Positions 1 through 8,269 of a stretch of DNA of 64,000 bases are shown here, piece by piece. The notes under the pieces are model-generated. The model was not told the origin of the DNA and ran no database searches. It saw nothing but the letters and a program-made list of their open reading frames with translations. The position numbers were made by a program, and so were the translations under genes. This DNA is from Gammaproteobacteria bacterium. Its GTDB lineage: Bacteria; Pseudomonadota; Gammaproteobacteria; Nevskiales; Nevskiaceae. Location: positions 1 to 64,000 of the forward strand of contig JAHZLQ010000023.1 of the NCBI GenBank assembly GCA_022599775.1, given 5' to 3'. Every line of letters begins with the position of its first letter. Position 1 is the stretch's first letter.

Positions 1-521
1 CGCGCGCCCTGCAAGACTACGGCGCCTACATCGTCGACATGGCGGACACCTGGTGTCTCTACCTCGACTACAACGCGCGCGGCGAGATCAGCGGGTTCAA
101 CTCCGGTGCATTCACCAGCGCGGTGTGGGGTTCGCTGGTGCGCGTGACCAACAACAGCGCGGGATCTGTCGGGGGCGGCGGAACCCCTCTCGGCGCCACC
201 CAAAGACGCCAGACCCTCGACGCGTCATCGAAGGAATCCAGATCGGAGCCTAAACGCGTGGGCACGCTACGCTTTGCCCACCCTACGGCCCTGGGTACAC
301 GACAAAACCGTAGGGTGGGCAAAGGCCGCAGGCCGTGCCCACGCGGGCACGGTCACCACAAGCACGTGGACACGCGAGCAAGCCAGTCATGCTTAGCCTC
401 CACGCAACCCCACAATCCGCGCAGTCCGCCGGAACCGGACACTGGCTGCGCCCCCTCCACTGCTGGCCCCGCCAAACCCTCGCCAGCCTGCGCAAACACG
501 ACGCCGTCATCCGCGTGCTGA
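1..521 (+). CDS. C-terminal part of a protein of unknown function (5' end outside window)
   Basis: The open frame enters the window already running (first full codon at 3). The first ~55 residues look like real protein, with the pattern ALQDYGAYIVD near the start and a Gly-rich end; this style is seen at the C-terminus of secreted proteins. After about position 250 the frame has no stop. It reads through the inverted repeat at 255-370 and about 130 nt into the following XdhC gene, ending at 521. The tail after residue ~80 is therefore repeat-encoded and probably not ancestral. Function not recognised; whether the tail is made is unknown. Confidence 0.45.
   Translation, partial: RALQDYGAYIVDMADTWCLYLDYNARGEISGFNSGAFTSAVWGSLVRVTNNSAGSVGGGGTPLGATQRRQTLDASSKESRSEPKRVGTLRFAHPTALGTRQNRRVGKGRRPCPRGHGHHKHVDTRASQSCLASTQPHNPRSPPEPDTGCAPSTAGPAKPSPACANTTPSSAC
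255..370. repeat. Split copy of the 87-bp inverted repeat element
   Basis: The right half of the element (CGCGTGGGCACG... to CCCACCCTACG) lies at 255-287 and the left half (CGTAGGGTGGGCAAA...) at 309-370. This order is reversed relative to the intact copies at 4206, 7844 and 8156. It could be the junction of two adjacent degraded copies. It sits immediately upstream of xdhC, so it supplies that gene's leader. Confidence 0.8.
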
Positions 522-1486
522 TCGCGGCCGTCCGCGGCTCGGCGCCGCGCGAGGCGGGCGCCTGCATGCTGCTGGCCGGCGACACGCTGTACGGCACCGT
601 CGGCGGTGGCAATCTCGAATGGCAGGCGCTGCGCGCCGCCCGCGATCTGTTGGACGGTGACGCGAACGCCCGCGTGCAAAAACTGATACTCGGCATCGAA
701 CTCGGCCAATGCTGCGGCGGCGTGGTCGAAATCTGGCTGGAGCGCTGGACCGGCGCAGACCGGCCGCTGCTCGAACGACTCGTCACCGAGCAGCAAACCG
801 GCAAGCCGCTATGGCTGCGCAGCACCCTGCGCGGCGAACGCATCGAAACCCGCAGCATCGTGGCGGCTCCTTCACTGGCTCGCGTCACACTGCATCGTGA
901 CCGTGATAGCGCCGAACTGCTCGAACGCCTCGACGACGCCCGCCAGCCGCTGTGGCTGTACGGCGCCGGACACGTCGGTCAGGCCTTGGTGCGTGTGCTG
1001 GCCGAACTGCCGCTGCAAGTGACCTGGATCGATGCGCGCCCCGGCGTGTTCCCGACCGGTCTGCCGGAATCGGTGACGCCGCGCGCCACCGCGCCGCTGG
1101 CGGTGCAGCACGAGGCACCACCCGGCGCCGCGCACATCGTCATGACGCATGATCACGCGCTGGACTACGCGCTGGTGCTGGCCCTGCTGCAACGCGGCGA
1201 CGCGCGCTACCTCGGCCTGATCGGCTCGGACAGCAAGGCCGCGCGCTTTCGTTCGCGGCTGCGCCGCGACGGCATCGACGAGGCGCGCATGGCCCGCCTT
1301 ACCTGCCCGATCGGCGTGCCCGGAATCGACAGCAAATGGCCCGGCGCGATCGCCGTGGGCGTGGCCGCGCAAGTCATGCAGACGCTGAGCGCCACATCCG
1401 ACAAAACCACCTCGCCGGCGCCGCAGCCGATCGAGTCTCCCTGCAACACCGAGCAGTGCCACGTATGCAAAACCCGGCAGACCTGA
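389..1486 (+). CDS. xdhC: XdhC family molybdenum-enzyme accessory protein
   Basis: This family inserts sulfurated Mo cofactor into xanthine dehydrogenase-type enzymes. The N-terminal XdhC/CoxI domain has RGSAPREAGACMLL and GTVGGGNLEWQAL. The C-terminal Rossmann domain has LWLYGAGHVGQAL and YLGLIGSDSKAARF. An ATG at 335 is in frame, but its 18 residues come from the repeat, so 389 is preferred (365 aa); no clear Shine-Dalgarno is seen for either. The last residues are Cys-rich (CNTEQCHVCK), which is unusual for the family. It overlaps the next gene by 22 nt. The cognate dehydrogenase is not in the window; context points to purine catabolism. Confidence 0.85.
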   Translation: MLSLHATPQSAQSAGTGHWLRPLHCWPRQTLASLRKHDAVIRVLIAAVRGSAPREAGACMLLAGDTLYGTVGGGNLEWQALRAARDLLDGDANARVQKLILGIELGQCCGGVVEIWLERWTGADRPLLERLVTEQQTGKPLWLRSTLRGERIETRSIVAAPSLARVTLHRDRDSAELLERLDDARQPLWLYGAGHVGQALVRVLAELPLQVTWIDARPGVFPTGLPESVTPRATAPLAVQHEAPPGAAHIVMTHDHALDYALVLALLQRGDARYLGLIGSDSKAARFRSRLRRDGIDEARMARLTCPIGVPGIDSKWPGAIAVGVAAQVMQTLSATSDKTTSPAPQPIESPCNTEQCHVCKTRQT

Positions 1487-3009
1487 ACGCACCGCGCCTG
1501 GTATTGCGCGGCATCTCCAAGCGCTATCCCGGCGTGGTCGCCAACGATGGCGTGGACCTGTGCGTGCAGCGCGGCGAGATTCACGCGCTGATGGGCGAAA
1601 ACGGCGCCGGCAAGAGCACGCTGATGAAAATCGTCTACGGCGTGACGCGCCCCGACGAAGGCCACATCGAATGGGAAGGCCAGGCGGTGACGATCGCCAA
1701 TCCGAAAGCGGCGCGCGCGCTGGGCATCGGCATGGTGTTCCAGCACTTTTCGCTGTTCGAAACCCTGAGCGTGGCCGAGAACATTTCGCTGGCGCTGGAC
1801 CAGCGCGAGCCGCTGCCGCAACTCGGCGAGCGCATCCGCGAGGTCTCGCAGCGTTACGGCCTGCCGGTGGACCCGCAACGCCTGGTGCACAGCATGTCGG
1901 TGGGCGAGCGCCAGCGCGTGGAGATCGTGCGTTGCCTGTTGCAGCAACCGCGTCTGCTGATCATGGACGAGCCGACTTCGGTGCTGACGCCGCAGGCGGT
2001 GCGCGTGCTGTTCGAGACCCTGCGCCGGCTCGCCGACGAGGGCGTGAGCATTCTCTACATCAGCCACAAGCTCGACGAGATTCGCGAGCTGTGCGGCACC
2101 GCCACGGTGCTGCGCGGCGGCCGCGTCAGCGGCACCGCCACACCGGCCGACGAGAGCAATGCCAGCCTCGCGCGGCTGATGATCGGAAACGAACTCACCG
2201 AATGCAGCCTGATTCCGCGCGAGGCCGGTGAGATCAAGCTGGAGCTGACCAATCTGACGCTGGCCTCGCCGGATCCTTTCGGCACCTCGCTGCACAACAT
2301 CGACCTGCGCGTGCGCAGCGGCGAGATCATCGGCATCGCCGGCGTTTCCGGCAACGGCCAGGCCGAGCTGATGGCGGCGATCTCCGGCGAGACGCCGTGC
2401 ACGGATGCCGGTCAGGTCCGGCTCTGCGGCCTGCCGGTGGCGCAGTCCGACCCGGCGCGGCGCCGCGATCTCGGCCTGGCCTTCGTTCCCGAGGACCGCC
2501 TCGGTCACGGCGCGGTGCCAAGCCTGAGCCTCGCCGACAACGCCCTGCTCACCGGCGCCGCGAGCATGGTGCGCCGCGGCCTGGTGAAGATGCGCACGGC
2601 GCGCGCCTTCGCCGAACGCGTGATCGACACCTACAAGGTCAAGTGCAACGGCACGGCCGCGCTGGCCAGCAGCCTCTCCGGCGGCAACCTGCAGAAGTTC
2701 ATCGTCGGCCGCGAGATCAGCCACGAGCCCAAGGTGATGCTGGCCGCGCAGCCGACCTGGGGCGTGGACGTGGGCGCCGCGCAAATGATCCGGCAGGCGC
2801 TGATCGACCTGCGCGACCGCGGCGGCGCGGTGCTGGTGGTGTCCGAGGAACTCGACGAACTGTTCTCGATCTGTGATCGCATCGCCGTGATCGCACAGGG
2901 CCGGCTGTCGCCGCTGCGCAAACCGGCCGAGACCAGCATCGAGGAAATCGGCAGCTGGATGGCCGGCGGTTTCATCGAGCACGAGGAGGCCGAGCGTGTT
3001 GCGGCTTGA
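1465..3009 (+). CDS. ABC transporter ATP-binding protein, nucleoside/sugar type (two ABC domains)
   Basis: This is a 514-aa fusion of two ATPase domains, as in RbsA/NupO-like importers. Domain 1 has Walker A GENGAGKST, signature MSVGERQRVEIV and Walker B LLIMDEPTS. Domain 2 has GVSGNGQAE in the Walker A position, signature LSGGNLQKF and a degenerate Walker B ending AAQPTWGVD, as is normal for the second domain of this family. The start at 1465 lies inside the end of xdhC. The two permeases follow. Given the surrounding urate, guanine and allantoin genes, purine base or nucleoside uptake is inferred. No BMP-type binding protein is present here. Confidence 0.88.
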   Translation: MQNPADLNAPRLVLRGISKRYPGVVANDGVDLCVQRGEIHALMGENGAGKSTLMKIVYGVTRPDEGHIEWEGQAVTIANPKAARALGIGMVFQHFSLFETLSVAENISLALDQREPLPQLGERIREVSQRYGLPVDPQRLVHSMSVGERQRVEIVRCLLQQPRLLIMDEPTSVLTPQAVRVLFETLRRLADEGVSILYISHKLDEIRELCGTATVLRGGRVSGTATPADESNASLARLMIGNELTECSLIPREAGEIKLELTNLTLASPDPFGTSLHNIDLRVRSGEIIGIAGVSGNGQAELMAAISGETPCTDAGQVRLCGLPVAQSDPARRRDLGLAFVPEDRLGHGAVPSLSLADNALLTGAASMVRRGLVKMRTARAFAERVIDTYKVKCNGTAALASSLSGGNLQKFIVGREISHEPKVMLAAQPTWGVDVGAAQMIRQALIDLRDRGGAVLVVSEELDELFSICDRIAVIAQGRLSPLRKPAETSIEEIGSWMAGGFIEHEEAERVAA

Positions 3010-4066
3010 GAAACGCCCCGAACCCTCGGGCGCGATGCGCCTGGCCTCGCCGCTGATCGCGGCGGCGGCGATGCTGGTCACCGGCCTGCTGATCTTCCTG
3101 ATCCTCGGCAAGAATCCGGTCGAAGCCTTCCAGGTGTTCTTCATCAAGCCGCTGAACAGCATTTACGGCTTGGGCGAACTGCTGCTCAAGACCACGCCGC
3201 TGCTGCTGTGCGCGCTGGGCCTGGCGATCGGCTTTCGCGCCAATGTCTGGAACATCGGCGCCGAGGGCCAGCTCATCGTCGGCGCGCTGGCCGGCACCGG
3301 CGTGGCGCTGGCCTGGGGCGAGAGCGAATCGTCGTGGATCTTGCCGGCGATGCTCGTTGCCGGGATCATCGGCGGCATGCTGTGGGCGGCGATTCCGGCG
3401 CTGCTGCGCACCCGCTTTCACACCAACGAAATCCTCACCAGCCTGATGCTGGTCTACATCGCGCAACTGCTGCTGGCCTGGCTGGTGCACGGCCCCTGGC
3501 GCGACCCGATGGGCTTCAACTTTCCGCAGTCGCGCCTGTTCGAGGAGTGGGAACTGCTGCCGATTCTGTGGGACGGCACGCGCGTCAACACCGCGTTCCT
3601 GATCGCACTGCTGCTGGTCGCCGCGTCCTGGTTCTTCACGCAGAAGACTCACGCCGGTTTTCGCATGCAGGTTTCCGGTCTGGCGCCCGCGGCGGCGACT
3701 TACGCCGGCTTCGGCGAAAAGCGCAACATCTGGCTGGCGCTGCTGATCAGCGGCGGAACGGCGGGCCTAGCCGGCATCGCCGAAGTGGCCGGGCCAATCG
3801 GCCAGCTGCAGCCGCAGATCTCGCCCGGCTACGGCTTCGCCGCGATCATCGTCGCCTTCGTGGGGCGGCTGCACCCGGTGGGCATCCTGCTGGCCTCGCT
3901 GTTGATGTCGCTGCTGTATCTCGGTGGAGAGCAGGCGCAAATGAGCCTGGCGCTGCCTTCGGCGATCACCGGGCTGTTTCAGGGATTGTTGCTGTTCTAT
4001 CTGCTGGCGGCGGATCTGTTCGTGAACTTCCGGCTGCGGGTCAGAACCGTGGCGGGAGCAGCGTGA
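2996..4066 (+). CDS. ABC transporter permease (BMP/nucleoside family, subunit 1)
   Basis: A polytopic inner-membrane permease of 356 aa with about nine hydrophobic segments, of the BPD_transp_2 type found in RbsC/YufP-like systems. The motif [14 protein letters not shown] is characteristic of the nucleoside subgroup. It starts with GTG at 2996, preceded by GAGGAGG at about 2983, and overlaps the ATPase stop by 14 nt, so the two are translationally coupled. The second permease should follow directly, but a 250-bp repeat-filled gap now separates them. Confidence 0.87.
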   Translation: MLRLEKRPEPSGAMRLASPLIAAAAMLVTGLLIFLILGKNPVEAFQVFFIKPLNSIYGLGELLLKTTPLLLCALGLAIGFRANVWNIGAEGQLIVGALAGTGVALAWGESESSWILPAMLVAGIIGGMLWAAIPALLRTRFHTNEILTSLMLVYIAQLLLAWLVHGPWRDPMGFNFPQSRLFEEWELLPILWDGTRVNTAFLIALLLVAASWFFTQKTHAGFRMQVSGLAPAAATYAGFGEKRNIWLALLISGGTAGLAGIAEVAGPIGQLQPQISPGYGFAAIIVAFVGRLHPVGILLASLLMSLLYLGGEQAQMSLALPSAITGLFQGLLLFYLLAADLFVNFRLRVRTVAGAA

Positions 4067-4108
4067 TGGCGAACCGCATTCCGCGCTGCGCGCGGCCCTC
4101 TCCCCTAA

Positions 4109-4134
4109 CCCCTCTCCCGCATGCGGGAGAGGGG
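4109..4134. repeat. 26-bp perfect palindrome (CCCCTCTCCCGC.GCGGGAGAGGGG)
   Basis: A fully self-complementary 26-bp hairpin in the gap between the two permease genes. It belongs to a common proteobacterial intergenic repeat style (CCCTCTCCC...GGGAGAGGG); a relative is at 21551-21571. It could act as an attenuator or mRNA stabiliser within the transporter operon. Confidence 0.75.
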
Positions 4135-4148
4135 AGCTTTTGCTGTGG

Positions 4149-4200
4149 CTTTTCGCTGTTCGGGCCCCTTCGGAAGCGCCGGGCGGGGCGTCGCGCGCAG
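4149..4200. repeat. 52-bp dispersed repeat, copy 1
   Basis: This block, with core CCTTCGGAAGCGCCGGG and ending GCGCGCAG, recurs with few changes at 7941-7992. In both places it lies near an 87-bp element: upstream of it here, downstream at 7844. It may be part of a larger composite element. Confidence 0.7.
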
Positions 4201-4205
4201 ACGAC

Positions 4206-4292
4206 CGTAGGGTGGGCAAAGGCCGCAGGCCGAGCCCACGCGGGCAAGGTCACCACAAACGCGTGGGCACGCTGCGCTTTGCCCACCCTACG
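4206..4292. repeat. 87-bp inverted repeat element, copy 1
   Basis: It begins CGTAGGGTGGGCAAA and ends with the exact reverse complement TTTGCCCACCCTACG. An inner second pair, GCCCACGCG and CGCGTGGGC, makes a long imperfect stem-loop. It is the same length as the copies at 7844 and 8156. It splits the two permease genes and ends 24 bp before the second permease ATG. Confidence 0.9.
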
Positions 4293-4316
4293 AATTGCGC
4301 GGAACCGGTGCGCCTC

Positions 4317-5243
4317 ATGACCACTGATCAAATCATCGCGATCCTCGTCAGCACCGTGGTCGCCGCCACGCCGCTGATCTATGCCGCGCTCGGCGAACTG
4401 GTCACCGAAAAGGCCGGCGTGCTCAACCTCGGTGTCGAAGGCATGATGCTGATCGGCGCAGTGGCGGCCTTCGCCGTCGGCCTCAGCACCGGCAGCCTCG
4501 CACTCGGCTATCTCGCCGCCATCGCGGCCGGCGTGCTGATGTCGCTGATCTTCGGCTTTCTCACGATCACGCTGCAAACCAATCAGGTCGCCACCGGCCT
4601 GGCGCTGACGCTGTTCGGCGTGGGCCTGTCCTCGTTCGCCGGGCGGCCCTTCGTCGGCCAGCCGATCAGCCCGGTGCCGGCACTGGACATTCCCGTGCTA
4701 TCGGACATTCCGCTGCTCGGGCCGCTGCTGTTCAAATACAACCTCGTGGTCTACGGCTCCATCGTGCTGTTCTTCGCGGTGCAGTGGTTCCTCACGCGCT
4801 CGCATTGGGGACTGCTGACGCGCGCGGTCGGCGAGGCGCCCGGCGTGGCGCATGCGATCGGCCGGCCGGTGACGCTGGTGCGCTACGCCGCGGTGATGTT
4901 CGGCGGCGCCTGTAGCGGCGTCGCCGGCGCCTATCTTTCGACCGCGCTGACACCGATGTGGGTGGAGTCGATGAGTTCCGGCCGCGGCTGGATCGCGCTG
5001 GCGCTGGTGGTGTTCGCCACCTGGAAGCCGCTGCGCGTGCTGCTCGGCGCCTACCTGTTCGGCGGCGTCACCGTGCTGCAGCTGTACGCCCAGGGCTTCG
5101 GCCTGCATGTGCCGTCCGAATTCATGTCGATGCTGCCGTACATCGCCACCATCGTGGTGCTGGTGCTGATCTGCCGCGACGGCAAGATCATCCTGCTCAA
5201 CCAGCCGGCCGCACTCGGCAAGCCCTACCACCCGGACCTCTGA
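4317..5243 (+). CDS. ABC transporter permease (BMP/nucleoside family, subunit 2)
   Basis: The second permease of the importer, 308 aa and polytopic, with the family hallmark ALGELVTEKAGVLNLGVEGM near the N-terminus. The ATG at 4317 is chosen because upstream in-frame residues are encoded by the 87-bp repeat. It ends 7 nt before puuD. Together with the double ATPase and first permease it forms a heterodimeric channel, probably for purine nucleosides or bases (inference from neighbours). Confidence 0.87.
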   Translation: MTTDQIIAILVSTVVAATPLIYAALGELVTEKAGVLNLGVEGMMLIGAVAAFAVGLSTGSLALGYLAAIAAGVLMSLIFGFLTITLQTNQVATGLALTLFGVGLSSFAGRPFVGQPISPVPALDIPVLSDIPLLGPLLFKYNLVVYGSIVLFFAVQWFLTRSHWGLLTRAVGEAPGVAHAIGRPVTLVRYAAVMFGGACSGVAGAYLSTALTPMWVESMSSGRGWIALALVVFATWKPLRVLLGAYLFGGVTVLQLYAQGFGLHVPSEFMSMLPYIATIVVLVLICRDGKIILLNQPAALGKPYHPDL

Positions 5244-5250
5244 ACCGCGC

Positions 5251-6492
5251 ATGGACGCCTATCTGTTCGACTGGTTGAGCCTGCTGGGGCGCTGGGTGCA
5301 CCTCATCACCGGCATCGCCTGGATCGGTGCCTCGTTCTACTTCGTGTGGCTGGACAATCATCTGCTCAAGCCTGCAAACCCGGCGGACGCCGCCAAGGGC
5401 GTCGGCGGCGAACTGTGGTCGGTGCACGGCGGCGGCTTCTACCATGCGCAGAAGTACGCGCTGGCCCCGGCGCAAATGCCGGGATCGCTGCACTGGTTCT
5501 ATTGGGAGGCGTACAGCACCTGGCTGTCCGGCTTCTTCCTGCTGTGCGTGCTGTACTACCGCTCGCCCGAGGTGTACATGATCGACCCCGCGGTCGCGGC
5601 GCTGGCCGGCTGGCAGGCGGTGGCGATCGGCCTGGGCTCGCTGCTCGCCGGCTGGGCGGTCTACGACGGCCTGTGCCGCTCGCCGCTGGGGCGCGACGAC
5701 CGCGCACTCGCCGCGGTGCTGGCGCTGCTGCTGTGCGCCGCCGCCTGGGGACTGTGCCAGGTGTTCTCGGGACGCGGCGCCTTCCTGCATTTCGGCGCGA
5801 TGATGGCGACAATCATGGCCGCCAACGTGCTGATGGTGATCATTCCGGGGCAGCGCAAGAACGTGGCCGCGATGTCGCGTGACGAGGCGCCCAATCCGGT
5901 CTACGGCGCGCGCGGCAAACAGCGTTCGGTGCACAACACCTATTTCACGCTGCCGGTGCTGTTCACGATGATCAGCAACCACTACGCCATGACCTACGGC
6001 GGCGCGTACAACTGGCTGGTGCTGATCGGCCTGTGCTTCGCCGGCGCCGCGATCCGCGCCTGGTTCGTGGCACGCCACAAGGCGCACGAGCGCGGCGGCA
6101 AGACCTCGCCGCTGCCGGCGATTGTCGGTGTGCTGGCGATCCTCGTCGTGGTCGTGGCATTGCGGCCGACACCGCCGGCAGCGGCCCAGGTCACAGCCGC
6201 AGACGACACCGCGAGCACCGAAACAGTCGAGGTTCCGAGCTTCGAGCGCGCCCAGGCCATCGTCATCGAGCGCTGCGCCGGCTGCCACGCCGAACAGCCG
6301 ACCCAGCCCGGTTTCTACAGCGCGCCGCTGGGCATCGAACTCGACACGCCGGAGACGCTGCTGGCGCATCTCGAACAGGTGCGCCAGCAGGTCGCCAGCC
6401 GCGCCATGCCGATCGGCAATCTCACGAAGATGACCGATGCCGAACGTGCGCAGCTGATCGCCTGGATCGACGCTGGAGCGCCGCAGCCATGA
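5251..6492 (+). CDS. puuD: Membrane-bound urate hydroxylase with C-terminal cytochrome c domain
   Basis: Oxidises urate to 5-hydroxyisourate at the inner membrane and passes electrons to the respiratory chain instead of making peroxide. The N-terminal ~300 residues form a multi-helix membrane domain with the family motif ITGIAWIGASFYFVWLDN. A linker leads to a cytochrome c domain with the heme site CAGCH at residues 342-346 and a likely axial Met in the RAMPIGN region. Length 413 aa fits PuuD. Its product needs HIU hydrolase, which is absent from the window. The stop overlaps the start of guanine deaminase (ATGA). Confidence 0.92.
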   Translation: MDAYLFDWLSLLGRWVHLITGIAWIGASFYFVWLDNHLLKPANPADAAKGVGGELWSVHGGGFYHAQKYALAPAQMPGSLHWFYWEAYSTWLSGFFLLCVLYYRSPEVYMIDPAVAALAGWQAVAIGLGSLLAGWAVYDGLCRSPLGRDDRALAAVLALLLCAAAWGLCQVFSGRGAFLHFGAMMATIMAANVLMVIIPGQRKNVAAMSRDEAPNPVYGARGKQRSVHNTYFTLPVLFTMISNHYAMTYGGAYNWLVLIGLCFAGAAIRAWFVARHKAHERGGKTSPLPAIVGVLAILVVVVALRPTPPAAAQVTAADDTASTETVEVPSFERAQAIVIERCAGCHAEQPTQPGFYSAPLGIELDTPETLLAHLEQVRQQVASRAMPIGNLTKMTDAERAQLIAWIDAGAPQP

Positions 6493-7796
6493 GCGCGCAA
6501 CTGACAGCCCATCGCGGCGCGCTGCTGCATTTCCTCGCCGACCCCGGCGAACACGACGAGGCCGGCGCCTACGAGTACTTCGAGGACGGCCTGCTGCTGG
6601 TCACCGACGGTCGCGTGCAGGCTGCCGGACCGGCCGCGCAACTGCTGGCGACGCTGCCGGCCGAGACCGACATCGTCGAGCATGCAAACGCGCTGCTGCT
6701 GCCGGGCTTCATCGACACGCACATTCACTATCCGCAGACCGAGATCATCGGCTCCGGCGGACGCCAGTTGCTGGACTGGCTCAGCGACTACACCTTTCCG
6801 GCCGAGGCGCGCTTCGGCGACGCCGCCTACGCACGCGGGGTCGCGGACTTCTTTCTCGACGAACTGCTGCGCAACGGCACCACCACCGCGCTGGTGTTCG
6901 GCACCGTGCACAGGACCTCGGTGGACGCCTTCATGCAGGCCAGCCAGTCGCGCGGCCTGCGCATGATCGCCGGCAAGGCGATGATGGACCGCCACTGCCC
7001 CGAGAACCTGCGCGACACCGCCGCCTCCAGCGACCGCGACAATCGCGCGCTGATCGAACGCTGGCACGGCACGGAGCGCCTGCACTACGCGATCACGCCG
7101 CGCTTCGCCGTGACCTGCTCGGACGCGCAGATGCAGGCCGCCGGGCAGCTTGCCGCCGAACATCCGGATGTCTACGTGCACAGCCACCTCGCCGAGAACT
7201 TCGGCGAGATCGACTGGGTGCGCGAACTGCACCCCTGGAGTCGCAGCTACCTCGATGTCTACGACCGTTACGGTCTGGTGCGCGAACGCTCGGTCTACGC
7301 CCACTGCCTGCACCTGGACGAGACCGACCGTGCACGCATGCACGAAGCGCAGGCCGGCATCGCCTTCTGCCCGACTTCGAACCTCTATCTCGGCAGCGGC
7401 CTGTTCGACATCGCCGCCACCGACGCCGCCGGTGTGCGCTTCGGCATGGGCACGGACGTCGGCGGCGGCACCAGCTTTTCGATGCTGCGCACGCTCGGCG
7501 AGGCCTACAAGGTGGCGCAGCTGCGGCAGCAGACGCTGACGCCGCTGCGTGCCTTTTATCTGGCGACGCTGGGCGGTGCGCGCGTGCTGCACCTGGACGA
7601 TCGCATCGGTTCGTTCCGCGCCGGCAACGAAGCCGACTTCGTGGTTCTCGACCTTGCGGCCACGCCCTTGCTGGCGCGGCGCAGTTCCCAGGCGCGCACG
7701 CTGGGCGAGACGCTGCTATTGGCGATGACGCTGGGCGACGATCGGGCGATTCGGCGGTGTTATGTCATGGGAGAAGCCGTAGAGATGGCGGCCTGA
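6489..7796 (+). CDS. guaD: Guanine deaminase
   Basis: Hydrolyses guanine to xanthine and ammonia. It is a 435-aa amidohydrolase-superfamily enzyme with the metal-binding HxH in GFIDTHIHYPQTE, then HSHLAEN, the HCLHL segment and GTDVGGG holding the catalytic Asp. ATG at 6489 overlaps the puuD stop. With puuD and the importer it funnels guanine via xanthine and urate into the ureide pathway. Xanthine to urate needs a dehydrogenase encoded elsewhere. Confidence 0.92.
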   Translation: MSAQLTAHRGALLHFLADPGEHDEAGAYEYFEDGLLLVTDGRVQAAGPAAQLLATLPAETDIVEHANALLLPGFIDTHIHYPQTEIIGSGGRQLLDWLSDYTFPAEARFGDAAYARGVADFFLDELLRNGTTTALVFGTVHRTSVDAFMQASQSRGLRMIAGKAMMDRHCPENLRDTAASSDRDNRALIERWHGTERLHYAITPRFAVTCSDAQMQAAGQLAAEHPDVYVHSHLAENFGEIDWVRELHPWSRSYLDVYDRYGLVRERSVYAHCLHLDETDRARMHEAQAGIAFCPTSNLYLGSGLFDIAATDAAGVRFGMGTDVGGGTSFSMLRTLGEAYKVAQLRQQTLTPLRAFYLATLGGARVLHLDDRIGSFRAGNEADFVVLDLAATPLLARRSSQARTLGETLLLAMTLGDDRAIRRCYVMGEAVEMAA

Positions 7797-7843
7797 ATGA
7801 TGAAAGCAGAATCAATGAACCGTTCCGAACATTCCGACCGTTC

Positions 7844-7930
7844 CGTAGGGTGGGCAAAGGCCGAAGGCCGTGCCCACGCGGATCGCCGCGCCCAAGACGC
7901 GTGGGCACGCTGCGCTTTGCCCACCCTACG
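7844..7930. repeat. 87-bp inverted repeat element, copy 2
   Basis: Same 15-bp termini and 87-bp length as the copies at 4206 and 8156. The left arm reads CAAAGGCCGAAGGCCGTGCC. The loop segment GGATCGCCGCGCCCAAGA differs from copy 1 but resembles copy 3. Confidence 0.9.
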
Positions 7931-7940
7931 GGTGCTTCTG

Positions 7941-7992
7941 CTTTTCGCGGTTTGGCCCCCTTCGGAAGCGCCGGGTGGGGTGCCGCGCGCAG
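7941..7992. repeat. 52-bp dispersed repeat, copy 2
   Basis: Near-identical partner of 4149-4200, here 10 bp downstream of an 87-bp element. Confidence 0.7.
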
Positions 7993-8155
7993 CGGGATGT
8001 CCTTTCTTTTCGTCTCGTCTCGATGGACAAGCAAAGAAAAGGGACCCGGCGCCGAAGGGCGCCGGAACCGGTCGCAAACGTCTCCGAATGACGAAAGACC
8101 CTCGACGTCGAATCGAAGCCGCCACACCTTCACGACAAGCATGCCCACCAAGCTC

Positions 8156-8242
8156 CGTAGGGTGGGCAAAGGGCGCAGCCCGTGCCCACGCGGGTCGCCG
8201 CGCCCCGGACGCGTGGGCACGCTGCGCTTTGCCCACCCTACG
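8156..8242. repeat. 87-bp inverted repeat element, copy 3
   Basis: Termini and length as in the other two intact copies. It ends 27 bp before the GntR ATG. Confidence 0.9.
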
Positions 8243-8269
8243 GATGGTTGCGAACACCGGAGCCAGCGC

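Larger units (their letters stand above)
7797..8269. other. 473-bp gene-free stretch made mostly of repeats
   Basis: Holds two 87-bp inverted repeats, the second 52-bp repeat, and an A-rich patch around 8025-8042 (GCAAAGAAAAGGGACCCGG) of a kind often seen in proteobacterial intergenic repeats. An open frame runs from 7757 through it into the GntR gene, but its residues are repeat-encoded. No separate gene is seen. The GntR promoter must lie within or around these repeats. Confidence 0.75.

Noticed and set aside
1207-3162. 651-residue open frame on the minus strand opposite xdhC and the ABC ATPase
   Set aside because: A high-GC shadow of well-supported plus-strand genes; its His/Gln/Arg-rich product has no recognisable motif.
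4066-4320. Open frames between the two permease genes
   Set aside because: They consist of repeat translation (e.g. VGWAKAAGRAHA) and match no protein domain.
7757-8269. Possible N-terminal extension of the GntR regulator, or a separate protein, in the repeat region
   Set aside because: Its residues (patterns such as RRVGKGRRPCPRG and GTLRFAHPT) are translations of the 87-bp repeat and recur at each copy in several frames.
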